Under the pieces are notes generated by a model. That model saw only the letters and a program-made list of their open reading frames with translations, was not told the DNA's origin and made no database searches. Positions 47,802 through 60,792 of a DNA stretch of 64,000 bases are shown here, one piece after another; position 1 is the stretch's first letter; the number at the start of each line of letters is the position of its first letter. The stretch is from Cynocephalus volans (lineage: Eukaryota; Chordata; Mammalia; Dermoptera; Cynocephalidae), in NCBI RefSeq assembly GCF_027409185.1, contig NC_084464.1, positions 47,281,095-47,345,094 on the forward strand, read 5' to 3'. A program made the position numbers and the translations under genes.

Positions 47802-49179
47802 AACTAGAGCATATTTATGCTGACAAGAATGATACAGTAGATAGGGAGAAAGTAATGATGCAGGAGAGAAAGGAAATGGAGAAGTGAGATCTTTGAGAAG
47901 TTGAAGGGGATGGCACCAAAGCATGTGTTGAGGTCTTGGATTTTGTTAAGAAGGAACATGTATCCTTAGTTATAGCAAGAGAGAAGATGGGTCCAGGTGC
48001 AGATGGCTTATAGATTTGATGGTAGGCAGGTAGAGCACCCCTTTGATGGTTTCTATTTTTTCAGTGAGGCAAGGGCAACTCTTGAGGGAGGGGGGTGAGT
48101 TGGAGGTTTGAGAGAGAACATGTCAAATAATCACTTTGGAGTAGGAAAATGAACTTACTAAAAAAAAGTGGTGGTATTGAGAGCTACTTGAGGTTAAGGT
48201 TAGAAATTAAAAGTGAAATCAATCTGTCTGATTGTGCATTCTGTTTTCTTCAACCACAGTTAGTTCCTTGGATTCAGACATGGGTAATTAAATGGTTGAG
48301 ATCACCCAAAGTTAGACTTTACTCAGGTGAGCATAGAGAGAGAGAGAGAGAAGAGAGAGGTGCAAGGGAGCGATTATAATCATGGAACAAAAAGGGAAAT
48401 GAAGACAGGAGAGGGCTGAAGGATAGAAACAAGCAATGATGAACAAATTGTTCTAGTCAACGTACGAGTAAACTAGTAATAGACTAAAAAGAGATAGAAG
48501 GTTTGTGATGGAAAGCAAGTGTTAGCATTCAGAATTTTGTAGTTGGAGCAGTTTTTGGTGAGATTAGAGGTCTAGGGTGTGACCATGAAGGTGACTGGAT
48601 GAGATGGAGTGTCCTAGAGAGGTCAGGAAACAGAGGATGTTGGATGTGCTCTCCACCTGGGTGTTGAAGTTGCCAAGAATAATGACAAGCTGGGAGTGGA
48701 GAGAGACTTTCAAATAGGAACTAACTCTTCAGTGAATGATGGAAATTTCCAGGTCAGTGGATAACAGCAGCAGAGAGGAAGAGATGGTTTATCAGGGTTG
48801 TGAACTGGGGCTTTTATACAACAAATGAAAAGTCATGGTCTGGAAGTGGTAAAGGTTGGCAAGGAGGACACCTGCCCCACCTGCTAGCCATGAGTTATCT
48901 GAGAGAGAATGTCCTCTGATGGCAGGTTTGTACAAGAAGTATTGTCTTCTAGGTATGGTCTAGTTTCCTGGAGATGGAAGGGAAGCTCAGAAAAGAGGTT
49001 GAAGATTTACAGTTTATTACAAATTGTGAGTTGAAGAGTGAGGGCATAGTGTAAGGATTTGGAGTGAAGGGAGGGGAACTAGAGTTAGTTACAGAGTCGT
49101 AAAAGAAAGTTTGGTGATAAAAGATGACCAGAAAGTCTTAGATGCCCATTTGAGACTGAGATAAACATGAGAGTGAGGC

Positions 49180-49950
49180 ATGATGGAATTAGCCCAATTT
49201 GTAAAAATAAGTAAAATACACCTCAAAGTTTTTGCTGTAGATGTCCTATATGATATAGCCTCTGCCTACATCTCTGACCTTGTCCCTTTCTACTCTCCAC
49301 TTCACCCTGTGTTCCATCTACACAGGCCATCTTCCTCTTTTTGTCGCTCCAGCATGCCATACTTTTCCTACTTCTGTTTCTTCATTTGTTTGTACTTGCT
49401 CTTCTGAGAGATAGCATAGCCAAGTGGTCAACAGCATGAGTTCTGGATTCAGACTCCCTGCTCTGCTATGGCAAGTTATTTAACCTCTCTGTACTTTAGT
49501 TGCCTTATTCGTAAATGGGAGAATGATAATGGTACTTCATAGGGGTGTTGGGGAATTAAAAGGGCTAATTAAAAAAAAAAATTAAAGGGCTTAGAACAGT
49601 TTTTAGTATGCAGTAAAGATTCAATAAATGTTAATATTACCATTATTATTCTGCTTGAAGCTGTTTTTCTCTATATCTTTACATGGCTACTTTCTCATTT
49701 AATTCTCAGCTCAAGTGTACTTTCTCAGAATTCTGGCTGAAGTAGCATAACCCCACTGGCTTTGTTTAGTCCATCACTCTGTTTTATTCAGTCATAGTAT
49801 TCATCACTATTTGAAATTATTTTTTTATTCTGCTCTTCCCCACTCCCTGAGGACAGGGATTTGTTGACTTGTTTCCTACTGTATCTCAGCCTCTAGAATG
49901 TGGCAGATACTTTGTAGGTACTCAAGAAATATTTGTGCCAACTCATTGTC
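49180..49950 (+). repeat. LINE-2 3' end split by a MIR
   Basis: L2 3' text (CATCTCTGACCTTGTCCCTT, then after the MIR CATCACTCTGTTTTATTCAG and TACTCAAGAAATATTTGTG) surrounds a MIR at about 49415-49640 (GTTCTGGATTCAGACTCC, TTATTTAACCTCTCTGTACT). Confidence 0.7.
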
Positions 49951-50089
49951 CTGAAAACACGGTAGGTTCTGATGCCTCTACTCTGATCAGATGGCGTATG
50001 GTGGCAAGGTGACAGTGAGGCCTCAGCAGAGAAGGCAGACAGAATCCAACCCTTTATTTATTAGTCTGCTGGTTCATCTAGATCGGGTG

Positions 50090-50280
50090 GTTGCCCATTT
50101 TTGTAAATTTTGTAATGTTTGTTAGAACATAACCACACCTGTTTTTTGACTTGTTAGCTGGCTGCTTTCTGTCTACAACCACAGAGTTGAGTAGTTGCAA
50201 TGGAGACCTTAGGGCTTGCAAAGTCTAAAATATTACTATCTGGCCTTTTATGCAAAAGATTTGCCGACTCCTCATTTAGA
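50090..50280 (-). mobile_element. hAT-like DNA element
   Basis: Contains TCTGGCCTTTTATGCAAAAG, GATTTGCCGACTCC and an AT-rich middle, like MER-class hAT elements. Orientation uncertain. Confidence 0.5.
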
Positions 50281-50462
50281 TGCCTAGAAAAAACTAGAAG
50301 AAGACACCAAACATAACAGAAGTTTTCTTTGGCTAGTGGGATTATAAGTCATTTTAGTTTTTATCTCTACACTTTTTTTTTTGTATTTTGTTATAGACCC
50401 ATTTCATTTGGAAATGAAATAGCTTTGCAAATACTCAAAATTGGTATTTAGAGCACTTTTAA

Positions 50463-50666
<204 letters not shown>

Positions 50667-51925
50667 TGAGTAGACTGGAAAAAGTTGTGTTTTAATTACT
50701 GCAAATGGAAATACATTGGAGTGCATCAAACTTTGGTACTTGCTTTTCATATTGGGGTATTAGTGGCTACTGAGTTATGTCAGGTCAAAGCCTTGGAATG
50801 AAAATGGTGCATCTTCCTGGAGTTCTAGTTTTACTCAAAGATTTTTAGAAGGAGAGCATTTTTAAAAATTCTTAAAAAAGGATATATTATGAAGTACAAT
50901 ACAAAATTCAGAAGAATTTTTAAGAGAAAATATTGGAAAGAAACTATTTTTTGGTGGGTTTGCTTAAGTCTATATTATCAGAATATGAGGGTCCATGCCT
51001 CTTTTGTGTTATTTTGAGTTATTTCATTGGAAATATTTGAGGAAGAGTACCTTAGGCTCACTGAAAATCTTATTAAAGATGGCTGTTATTTTATGTATAC
51101 TTTATTTTAATATTATGATTTTTCTTTTTAACCTTTTTGAAGAGATAGCTTTTCCAGATTCAGGTCTCTTAATAAATGTGATAGAGACGTTTAAGTTACA
51201 TATAATTTTTTCTTTTCAATCAATTTGGTAATTTGAGAACAATGCCATTCTGCAAAGGAGTGCTTACAAATCCTAATATAGTAGGTAAGTAGATATAATT
51301 GTAATATTAACTGAAAGTGAAAAAACAATTGACTGAAGACACTTATTTTTCTGATTTTTTTTTCCAATTTAGGATATGAGCTTTATTTTTCAAATCCCAC
51401 TTGGGAATTCTTTTTATCTTTTGATATTGAATACAAAGGAAAATGATAATTTTGCCAGACAAAATTTGATGAGGAAGAAAATCTCCAAAATTATGAACAA
51501 GAATAAAATAAAAAATCATAATAACAATAATACTAATATAAAAAGTTTAAAGAAAACATATATGGGGGGAAAAATGAGATCACCTCCTCCACCCTAATAA
51601 ATCTTTTTTTCTTAATTAAGAATTTTATTTGAATCAAAACAATCACATTGTTTTCAGTGACATAGTGAATGACATGTAAACATTTATAATTAAATACTAC
51701 AGTCTATTTTTTATCTTTCAATAATATTTGCATTTCTTTTTTTTTCAATTTTGCTACCTCAAAATTTAATCAAAAAGAAAACTTCCCAAAATAAATACAT
51801 CCATTTAATGTTGGCTTCTACTAAACATTCAAGCAATACAAACATATAAGGAAAATAAAAAAATGTTAGAGGTACAGATGGAAATTCAGAGATAATTTGT
51901 CATTTTAGAAGCCTATTGCTTCCAA

Positions 51926-51958
<33 letters not shown>
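51926..51958. repeat. (ATT)n microsatellite
   Basis: Eleven consecutive ATT units. Confidence 0.97.
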
Positions 51959-51974
51959 TTGCTGTGCTAGGGGA

Positions 51975-52268
51975 AATTTATACTTGTAAACACCTATATT
52001 AAAAATAAGAAAAATCTCAAATCAGTAATGCATACTTCTACATTAAGAACATAGAAAAAGTAGATAGAGCAAACTGAACCAAAAGCAAATATAAGTAGGA
52101 AATAAAGATTACAACAAATATATGAAGTAGGGAATTAAAAAACAATAGAGAAAGTTAACAAAACCAAAAATTGGTTCTTCAGAAGGATCAACAAAATTTG
52201 TAAACCTTTATCTAGACTGACGAAGGAAAAAGAGAAGACCAAAATTACTAAAATCAGAAATAAAATGG
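51975..52268 (+). mobile_element. LINE-1 ORF2 fragment (sense)
   Basis: Sense L1 ORF2 text: AAATAAGAAAAATCTCAAAT, ACCAAAAATTGGTTCTTCAG and AAAATTACTAAAATCAGAAA. It stops where the oppositely oriented L1 ORF1 segment begins. Confidence 0.8.
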
Positions 52269-52274
52269 AAGCGT

Positions 52275-53690
52275 TATTATGTTGTCAATATGGCTTCTTG
52301 TTGTGGTAAGATTTAGTTTCTTTCTCTTTCTTGTTTGCATTTTTGCTCTACCAGTGGGATTTGTTCTTTTTTGTGTGTTTGTGATAATGATTAGCATTTT
52401 TTGGATTCCAGGTGCAGGACTTCCTTGAGGATTTCTTGTAGGGCTGGTCATGTGGTGGTGAGCTCCTGCAGCTTTTCTTTGTCTGGAAAATACACTGTTG
52501 TTCCCTCATTTTTGAAGATTAGCCTTGGATATAGTGTTCTTGGCTGGTAGTTTTTTTCTTTTAGTATTTTGAATATATCATTCCATTTTCTTCTAGCATG
52601 TAGAGTTTCTGTTGAGAAGTCTGCTGTTAGTCTGATAGGGGCTCCCTTATAGATGACTTGACACCTTTCTCTTGCTTTTTTAAAGATTCTCTCTTTGTCT
52701 TTCAGTTTTGTCAGTTTGACTACAATGTGTCTTGGAGAGGATCTTTTTGGGTTGATTCTGTTTGGGGATCTTTGAGTCTCCTGGATCTTAAGGTCCATGT
52801 CTCTCCCTATACCTGGGAAGTTTTCCATTATTATTTTGGCGAATAGGTTTTCCATGCCTTTTCCTTTCTTCTCCCCTTCTGGAACACCCATGATTTGAAT
52901 GTTTGTGCACTTAAGGTTGTCTGTTCCCTCTCTTGGGTTTTCTTCATTTTTTAAAATTCTTTTTTCCTTTTTTTTTTGGTCCACCTGGGTTATTTCAAAA
53001 AGACTATCTTCAAGATCAGAAATTTTTTCTTCTGCTTGTTCTAGTCTGCTGTTTAAATTATTGGTTGTGTTTTTATTTCATTGAGTGGGTTTTTATTTCA
53101 ATTTGATGGGTTCTGCTGTATTCTTTTTTAAGGTATTAATCTCTTTGTAAATTTCCTCCTTCATATCCTGGACTTTTTTTCTTGTTTCACTATATTGTCT
53201 GAGTCTTCTAGTATATCGGTGAGTTTCCTTAAGATTGTTGCTCGGAATTCCTTTTCACTCATTTCAAGGGTTTTGTGCTGTATAGGGTCTGGTATTTAGG
53301 AATTACTGTATTCTTTTGGTGGTGGTGTATTTTCTTGGTTTTTCATATTTCTAGTATCTCTATGTTGATGTCTGGTCATTTGGTCAGTTGCTTTTTCTGT
53401 TACTCTGGAGTGGGCTTTGAGGAGAGAGACGTTCTCTTTTTCTGGTCTCCACTGGTGACTCTCCTTGTGTCAGTGCAGGCAAGTGTCCAGTGGGCCATTG
53501 CACAGTGGCTGTGGCTGCTGCTGTGGCATCAAGCTGCTTTTTCATCAGCTGTGTCTGTGGCGGTGGCTGTGATGGGCCACCTGTGTGGAAGTGGTGTTTT
53601 CAGCATGCTCCCTTGCCTGCTTTCAGACAGGGGGTACCGCCCTTGGCTCCTCGTTTAGGACCCTGGGAGTGCTCTCTTGCCTGCTTCCAG
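52275..53690 (-). mobile_element. LINE-1 5' end: 5' UTR-like region and ORF1 (antisense)
   Basis: The minus strand encodes most of L1 ORF1p: a 178-codon frame (52984-52448) with the RRM segment (NLKCTNIQIMGVPEGE), the RSSPRHIVVKL region and the C-terminal domain (KGAPIRLTADFS, then VYFPDKEKLQEL). In-frame coiled-coil-like and 5' UTR sequence lies to the right. The frame hits TGA at 52450-52448, but ORF1-like codons (PALQEILKEVL) continue beyond it, so the stop looks like a CGA-to-TGA decay. ORF2 does not follow. Confidence 0.85.
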
Positions 53691-54123
53691 GCCTATTTTT
53701 CTGAATTTTAAAATCAAGTTAAGAAGAATTTCTGTGACTGCTGTATGATAGGTACTGGGAAATTTGTAGTATTGTAGAAACAGTGGCCATAGAGATTTTA
53801 CAGCCCTTTGGTCCTATTGATTGTCACTGTGTAGAAAAAAATTCAAAGTCTGAATTTATTACTTGACTATTCAGACTTTTTTAATAATTGGATTTTTTTC
53901 TTTATAGTAAGAAAAAATTGCAGGTTTGTGATTCTTTATTCATATATATTTGTTTCATTAGTACAAGTTTCTGCTAAATTGAGAACATTAGGACTTAAAT
54001 TTATAATTGGATTATGGATGCCATTATAATCAGCTGCAGCTTTTTATTTATTTCCGTGTATTATTTTCATTGCATACTATTGAGAAAATCCTATTTTCTA
54101 TAGATAATCTTTATTCCTAGGTA

Positions 54124-54209
54124 TATGAGGATACTTCAAAAAGTTTGTGGAAAAACAGAATTAAAAGATAATATAAGTCTTTCCATGAACTTTTTGAAAT
54201 ATGCTCATA
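54124..54209. mobile_element. Mariner-like palindromic MITE, copy 4
   Basis: GAGGATACTTCAAAAAGTTT at the left and CATGAACTTTTTGAAATATG at the right, with the GAATTAAAAGATAATAT core and TA flanks. Confidence 0.9.
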
Positions 54210-54663
54210 ATTTTATGAGAGTAGCTATGTGCAAACCTGAATTTTTTAAAAGCTCAGTGCAGAGCTGCAGCCTTCCTAATCAGTGGCATGTTTATAGGAA
54301 GCTGAGATATGTAGAAAAAGCTGGCAGGAGAAACTTTATTCCTAGGTCTGCATAAAATCAAAGTGGCCTGGCAGCTAAACTGATATGTGTTTACATTTGG
54401 TTTTTAACACATTGGAGTGTGTATACTGTTTTCATTATACATTAATAAATGTGACAGAAACATTGTCACAGCTTTTTAAGTATAAATAGTATTTTGAAAA
54501 TGTAATGCAAGTTGAACATTTATGGAACCCCAAAGCACCTCTGAGAGGCCCTGGGATCCCACTGATGTAGCCTTTGCTCATTTAAGAACATCTGGTTTAG
54601 GATATTGCCAGTGCTACACTTTATTGTTTTGCTTTTCTTTATAGACAATTAATGCTAATTTAC

Positions 54664-54709
54664 TTTTTATTATTTATTTATTTATTTATTTGTGTTTTTA
54701 TTGTGGTAA

Positions 54710-54740
<31 letters not shown>

Positions 54741-54756
54741 CACATACATATAATAT
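54664..54756. repeat. (TTTA)n and (TA)n microsatellites
   Basis: TATTTATTTATTTATTTATT followed by an A run and about 13 TA units. Confidence 0.95.
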
Positions 54757-56897
54757 AAGGATTGCCTAAGCCCTTGTTTAGGGCAAATTTATTTTGGGTG
54801 ATCTGAATCTATGCTTTGGCTTTTCTAGTAATCATAAGAAACACACATGTTTAGTTTTTTATGGCTAATTTTCTGAAATGAAATACTTTGGTATGTCTTA
54901 TGTGATATTGGGCTGGCTACATTTGGGCCATTCTGTGCTTGTGGAAGTAGGGAGGCCACAGAGTGATGGGACACAATTGATGTAATTTAGGAAAGGCTAC
55001 AAAGACTCTTTCAAAAAGAGGACTGATAGTATTAAATAATAGGACTTTAATTTACAGAAGTTGTTGTGTAAGTGGCTTGCTTCCTAGCAGTCCATCTTTT
55101 TTTATATTGATATTTAGGTTCTAGCAGTGTAGGATCACCTGGATAGTAGTGGTTTGTTGTTTGAACAAAAGAAGGCACATGGCTGAATGTCTCATAGTTC
55201 TCTATTCTGTTGGCAAATGTTTGAAGGGAGAATGGGAAGGGGCCAAAAGATTTGACTCAATGTAGAAAAATCCCTGCATTTCAGTCTGTTCTACAAACGT
55301 TTGTTAGGTGCTTACAATGTAAAAGTAGTTTTTCTCAGTAAAGAACCAAGACTTTCAATAAGTTTAATTGAGGATTTTCAGAGGAATTCCTCTCTTTCAT
55401 ACCCCTCTTCCTCTTTTTTTTAAATGACCTTTTTTGGGGTCACCATCCAATTTTTAGCTAGTTGCCAGGCCTCCAAAGACAGCAGCAATAGTAGCTTAAA
55501 ACTCTTGAAATTTGTAAGTATTGTTAACAAATAGAATTTTTAGGTGCTAGAGTGCACATGTGATCATTTTAAAAATGCCTCTGACCCAAAATTAGTAGTT
55601 TGTCTTGAGTTATTTCTTCTTTTAGTGATAATGAATGACAGGTATACATTTATTAGGTGGGTGATTGAATTAGGAGATGTCCTCTGTGACTGTGAGAGTT
55701 GTTCTCTGAACAAGGTTAGCTGGCCCATTCCTGATTGAACTTGTGACCTTGATCTCATTAATACCTGCTCTAAAGAAAGATTAAAGGGAGACAGACTTTC
55801 AGTTGCATCCTTTTACTGTCTGGGCAGATATTGCAAAGATTGATCACTTATGGGCCTGGAGAACTGTATGTTTTGAGATAAAAATAAGGGAATCTTTCAT
55901 TAATTTTATTTGGGAGCCTTAGTTTTAACCTTACGATAGACCAAGTGATTGTTTTAGTGTGCTTGTGTGAAAGACATTAAATGTAAGTAATCACTGAGTT
56001 AGAGTGTTTTCTTTTTGGGTGCGTGCCAATTTAATAAAAATGTATTCTATTTGTCAGCCTTTGGACTATTGTGGGATAATCATTAGGGATTTTTGCTGCT
56101 TATTTGTATTGTAAATGTCTTTTCTAAAAATTTGATCCCTGGGTTACTTTTAGGTGACTGAAATCATATAATGGAAGAAGGAGTAAGGAAATAAACCAAA
56201 ATATGTCTTGAATTAAAGGAAAATTTCCCTTTAAGAAATGAGAAATGAATAGATTATGGAATATTCCTCAGGTGTTTGCCAAATCTATTTTAATGCTGGG
56301 AAACTTTTGTTTTAGATCATTTTCCTTATGATTAATATTCCATAAATATGATTAATGGTGGAGGGGCATTTTGTAAAAGCCCACAAAAGATTTAAAAATA
56401 CTTTGATGTAACATGGGTAGTTTTAATTTCATAAAACTGTTGTTTTTGATGTGCTTGTGTTAAATATTGTAAATATTATAAATATTTCCTTTTTAGGAAA
56501 TTTAAATTTAGTAGGGTATTTGCTCGTCTGCTTTCCTCTATTAATTTTTCCAAGTTAGTTCATTGTTTCTTGCAGCCATGCTTTTTAATCATTTGAATGA
56601 TTTAGTTTTAGCTTTATGTCTCAAATTCTGTTACTAGAATAGTGCTTCAAACGCTTTGCTTATATGTGCTGTATTTTGTAATTCTTTATAAAACTGTAAG
56701 GGTTACAGTCACTGCTTTTTCTGTTTACCCACATGGAGTCAGTCCTTCCTGTTAGGTACTTTCAGATACATTGTCTCCTTAATCTTCCCCACAGTACTGT
56801 GAAAATAAGCAATGATAACTCCATGTCTTTCATGTGAGGAAAATGGGACTCAGAGAAGACACCAAATTTATTTGCCAAATATTATTTATTTACCAAA

Positions 56898-56970
56898 TAT
56901 GAGGGATATACAGAGATTCATATTATCTTTTAATTCTATTTTTCCACGAACTTTTTGATGTACCCTTGTA
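56898..56970. mobile_element. Mariner-like palindromic MITE, copy 5
   Basis: Right arm TTTTTCCACGAACTTTTTGA and TGTACCCTTG are clear; the left arm is shortened (GAGGGATATACAGAG). Core in the same orientation as copy 2. Confidence 0.82.
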
Positions 56971-57653
56971 TTAACTGAACTCCTGCTGTATGCCAGGCAC
57001 TATTCCAATTGCTGAGGTTATTAGAATGAAAAAGACATACGCTCATCGATACAAGACATCACAAACTGATAGTGGGTTCAAACTTATCTCTGTTTGATTC
57101 CAAAATGCTTGTTTTGTTTGCAGAATGAAATTGGAGCTTTTATTTGAAAATATTTTATATTTGTTTTGGTCTTTGAGGAAACTCTTACATGTGTAAATCC
57201 TATGTAAATCAGATATCTTATGGTTTAATTTTATTTTGATATGAGGATGATTTTCATTAAAATAATGTAAAACAATTTACATTGTCCTAAACATTTCTCA
57301 TTATATTGAGGAGATGGAGCATCTCTCATAACAAGAATTAATGATAAGAAAATATTCAAACAGGTGAATAAAATTGACTTCTAGATATTAGCTACCTTAA
57401 GTAGAAGTGGGTGTAGGAGAGTGTGATCAAAAGACCAGAGGGTTTAAGCCAGGCATATACCAAACTAAAGGGAAACAATTATGGTTTAGATGGGTAAGGA
57501 AGAAGAAAATGGATTTTACTTAAATTTAAAGCACTATTCAGAGGGTACCATATAAGGTTACAGATGCACTATTGGTAGGAATGTAAGTTGGCTTCAACTT
57601 TATGGAGGACAATCTGACAATATTAAGATCCTTAAATATATTGGTGTCCTTTA

Positions 57654-57836
57654 TTTATTTTTATTTTTATTTTTTTTAAAAGATGACTGGTAAGGGGATC
57701 TTAACCCTTGACTTGGTGTTGTCAGCACCACACTCTTCCAAGCGAGCCAACCAGCTATCCCTATATAGGGAATCCGAACCCGTGGCCGTGGTGTTATCAG
57801 CACCACACTCTCCCAAGTGAGGCACGGGCTGTCCCT
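57654..57836 (-). mobile_element. Dimeric t-SINE
   Basis: The minus strand has two tandem tRNA-Ile-like monomers (AGCCCGTGCCTCACTTGGGA ... and ATAGCTGGTTGGCTCGCTTG ...), each with a GGTGCTGA(T/C)AACACCA anticodon arm. They are joined by CCCTATATAGGG and end in an A-rich tail. An exact 15-bp TATTGGTGTCCTTTA duplication flanks it (57639-57653, 57837-57851). Confidence 0.93.
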
Positions 57837-58390
57837 TATTGGTGTCCTTTAATTGTGTAATTCTATTTATTGAAATTTATTTTATGGAAGAAAATATGGG
57901 ATGCACAAAAAAAATATGTCTTTTTGCAGATATATATGCAAATGTCCTTAAATGTCCAAAGAAAGGAAATTGGCTAAATAGTCGTATACAGAAGTGATAG
58001 ATATGGTATATACAAATATAATTGAGAAATATTTAAAGACATGAGAATAGTCATTACATGTTAAGTGAAAAGGCAGGATATAAAACTGCATGCATAGTAT
58101 AACCCCAATTTAAGTTATATACATCAGAAGAATTAAAAGGAATATATCTCAGAATGTTAACGATAGTTATAATGTGTGGTACTGTTATGGGTAATTTTGG
58201 TTTTCTTGTATATAATTGCCTGGGTAAGAATCTGAAAGGTAACTCTGTATCTCTGTCTTTGGAACAATTTGCATGAACTTGAAAATCTGATTCCAAGCAG
58301 CCTCCCCACCCTTTGCACTGCCCCCCTCCCCCCATCAGTTTCAGGTTAAGGCTGTATAATTGGAGTTGCTTTTAAAAGTCTGATATTTGT

Positions 58391-58460
58391 TTTTGTTGTT
58401 TTTCGTGTGTGACTGGCCACAGGGATCGAACCCTGGACCTTGGTTTTATCAGCACCAAAA
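58391..58460 (-). mobile_element. Half t-SINE (3' half only)
   Basis: The minus strand starts at the anticodon stem (GGTGCTGATAAAACC), keeps the T arm (AGGGTTCGATCCCTG) and 3' end, and has an A-rich tail. It is flanked by an exact 17-bp AAAAGTCTGATATTTGT (58374-58390, 58461-58477), so it inserted in this truncated form. Confidence 0.92.
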
Positions 58461-58569
58461 AAAAGTCTGATATTTGTATGAGTAGAGTAACATTCTAATT
58501 AGAAGTTCTCTTTTCCATGATAATGTTTTGAGTGTTGATATTTCAGAGCTGTTTAACTTGGTGTTTTAG

Positions 58570-59310
58570 AACAGCGTGCTAGTGAGGCCACAGTCATGGG
58601 TTCCATTTTCATGAGGGTCATTTAGCTTTCACTTGTTTCATATCCAGATACCCTTAAATCTGACTAGGCATATGAGGCTATAGGAATAAACAAACCAAAG
58701 TGCTTTTCTTATACTCTCACTCACCGACACCAACACAGAAGACTTCTGTGAGCAAATGGGTAGAGGTTTTCCTCCACACATCAAGCAAGCAAGCAAGCAG
58801 TTCTGCAGTGGACACCAGCTGGGTGTCCTCCAATTCAATTTTGGCACTGTCTACCTGGAGATTGTGTTGCTTTACCTATGCTTCTGACTGCCTGGCTATA
58901 AATCAGAGTTCCGATGACCTCCTCCTTGGGTTTAATTAATCTACAGAGCAGTTCTCAGAACTTAGGGAAACACATACTTACGTTTACTGGTTTGTTTTAA
59001 AGGTACAGATGAAGAGATGCACAGGGTGAGGTATGGGGGAAGGGGTTTTTGGGTTTTCACGGAAGCTTCATTACCTAATCATGATTGAGCATGGACAACC
59101 ATGTAGAAATGTGATTGGACAAAAAGGGTATGATCTACTGCTATTAGACCGAGTGGGTAAACCTAGCAAGGCCTGTCTGTTTAGATTCTTCTTAGGGCCT
59201 GTCTGTTTAGATTCTTCTTAGCCAGTCTGTGCATCCTCCCAGGTACGGGGCAGGACCTCTTCCAAAATGGAGGTCATATAACCTACTATCAAACAAAGTC
59301 AGAGAATTCC
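58570..59310 (-). mobile_element. Possible old LTR (antisense), family not named
   Basis: Text such as GGGTTTAATTAATCTACAGA, CAGTTCTCAGAACTTAGGGA, TTTACTGGTTTGTTTTAAAG and GATGAAGAGATGCACAGGGT resembles the antisense of a mammalian ERV LTR that I remember but cannot name with certainty. A 26-bp tandem duplication lies inside it at 59171. Confidence 0.45.
59171..59221. repeat. 26-bp tandem duplication
   Basis: GCCTGTCTGTTTAGATTCTT plus CTTAGG, directly repeated (59171-59196, then 59197-59221) without mismatch. Confidence 0.97.
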
Positions 59311-60232
59311 TTTATGGCAAGCTCCAAGGTAGAAAGGCATGGGAAGATTAGAGTCTTGCTTGGAGAGAAAAAGGAGCAGGAGGGCAGAAAAAGGTCAGAG
59401 AGCAGTCACTTAGGAAGTAACAAGGTGTGTGGGAGGTATGAGGCAGGAACTGTGTGTATCTTAATATCACAGCATATTACAAATGAACCATATTATTTCT
59501 TGTTTGCCTTTTCAATGCCTAGCTTTGTAGAAATGAGTGGTTTGGGTTTTAAGGGAGTGGGGGAAGAACGTGCCTGTGTGTGGATAAATCAGTATAAATT
59601 CATGAACAGAAAAACTGCTCAAAGACAATGGATTACTGAGTATTAAATAGCTCTTTGTTTTATCCTTGTATAAAGATAGCCTTTTTTATTTTTAAATGGT
59701 CTGATTTAAATACCTGATAATGATTAAGAAAATATCTTATTAAGATTTTTTATGAGAATAATATCAAGAATATACTGAGAATATTCTGGGGCTTTGCAAA
59801 TGTCAGTTTTGAAAGCTATGTAGTAACATGGAAGTTTTTCATGAAATACATTTTAAAGAGCAAAATACTAACAACTGTAGAAGCGTGACTTAACTCTTTT
59901 TTCCTGTTTGTTAATTCATTAGACCTGCAGTACATATGTAAGGCAGGAATCCTAGATCCTTTTGTCTTCAGATTAACTATTGGCTGTATATTCTAAAGAG
60001 ATGAAGATTTTTAATGCTGAAATAGGTTATTATGAGAAATAATGTTAACAAAGTAAAAACAAAAGCATAATTTGGGTAGAAAATCAGTTGGAGTGATTAA
60101 GTATATGATGTGATGTTATTGTACTGAGGTAGCTGGATTTGGGACTAGTTTCTGTTAAAATGGTTAAGGTCTGATGGTTGCAATAGTAAATTCAATATTT
60201 ACTTACCGTTTGATTTTTATGTTTTCTTATAG

Positions 60233-60291
60233 GTGATTGGTCTGTTGGATGTTTTTACACCTGCAAGGTCTCTGGAGGAATTCAATGATGT
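60233..60291 (+). CDS. MAPK14: MAPK14 coding exon 3, residues 83-101
   Basis: A 59-nt exon with acceptor TTCTTATAG and donor GTGAGT. It reads VIGLLDVFTPARSLEEFND and ends with two bases (GT) of Val102. It encodes N-lobe beta-strands 4 and 5, just before the Thr106 gatekeeper that lies in exon 4, outside the window. The 59-nt size and phase agree with the human gene as I remember it. If the donor is not used, the frame reads GTG then TGA, so read-through stops immediately after Val102. Confidence 0.97.
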
Positions 60292-60403
60292 GTGAGTAAA
60301 TCTTTTGCATTTGTCTTGCTCAGCTAGATGATGAAGATTAGCTGTCCACTTCTATTAGTAAACCATTCAGCAGTATACACACTTTAAAAAAAAAGATTCT
60401 TTA

Positions 60404-60792
<389 letters not shown>

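Larger units (their letters stand above)
45440..49130 (-). mobile_element. Long LINE-2 block (antisense), with insertions
   Basis: The plus strand follows the reverse complement of the L2 reverse-transcriptase region over more than 3 kb of span: TGGATAGACAGTCTCTTTAT, GGAGATGTCAGGTGAGCAGT, AAAGTCATGGGTGTAGATGA, GTAGAGCTTGAGTAGAGGAA and TTTGGAGTAGGAAAATG. It is broken by a t-SINE (45779), a MER2-like element (46024), two hAT pieces (47243-47592) and a dimeric t-SINE (47661). No open reading frame of note survives. Confidence 0.75.

Noticed and set aside
53275..53658. 127-codon plus-strand frame
   Set aside because: Lies in the 5' UTR-like part of an antisense L1 and has no recognisable domain.
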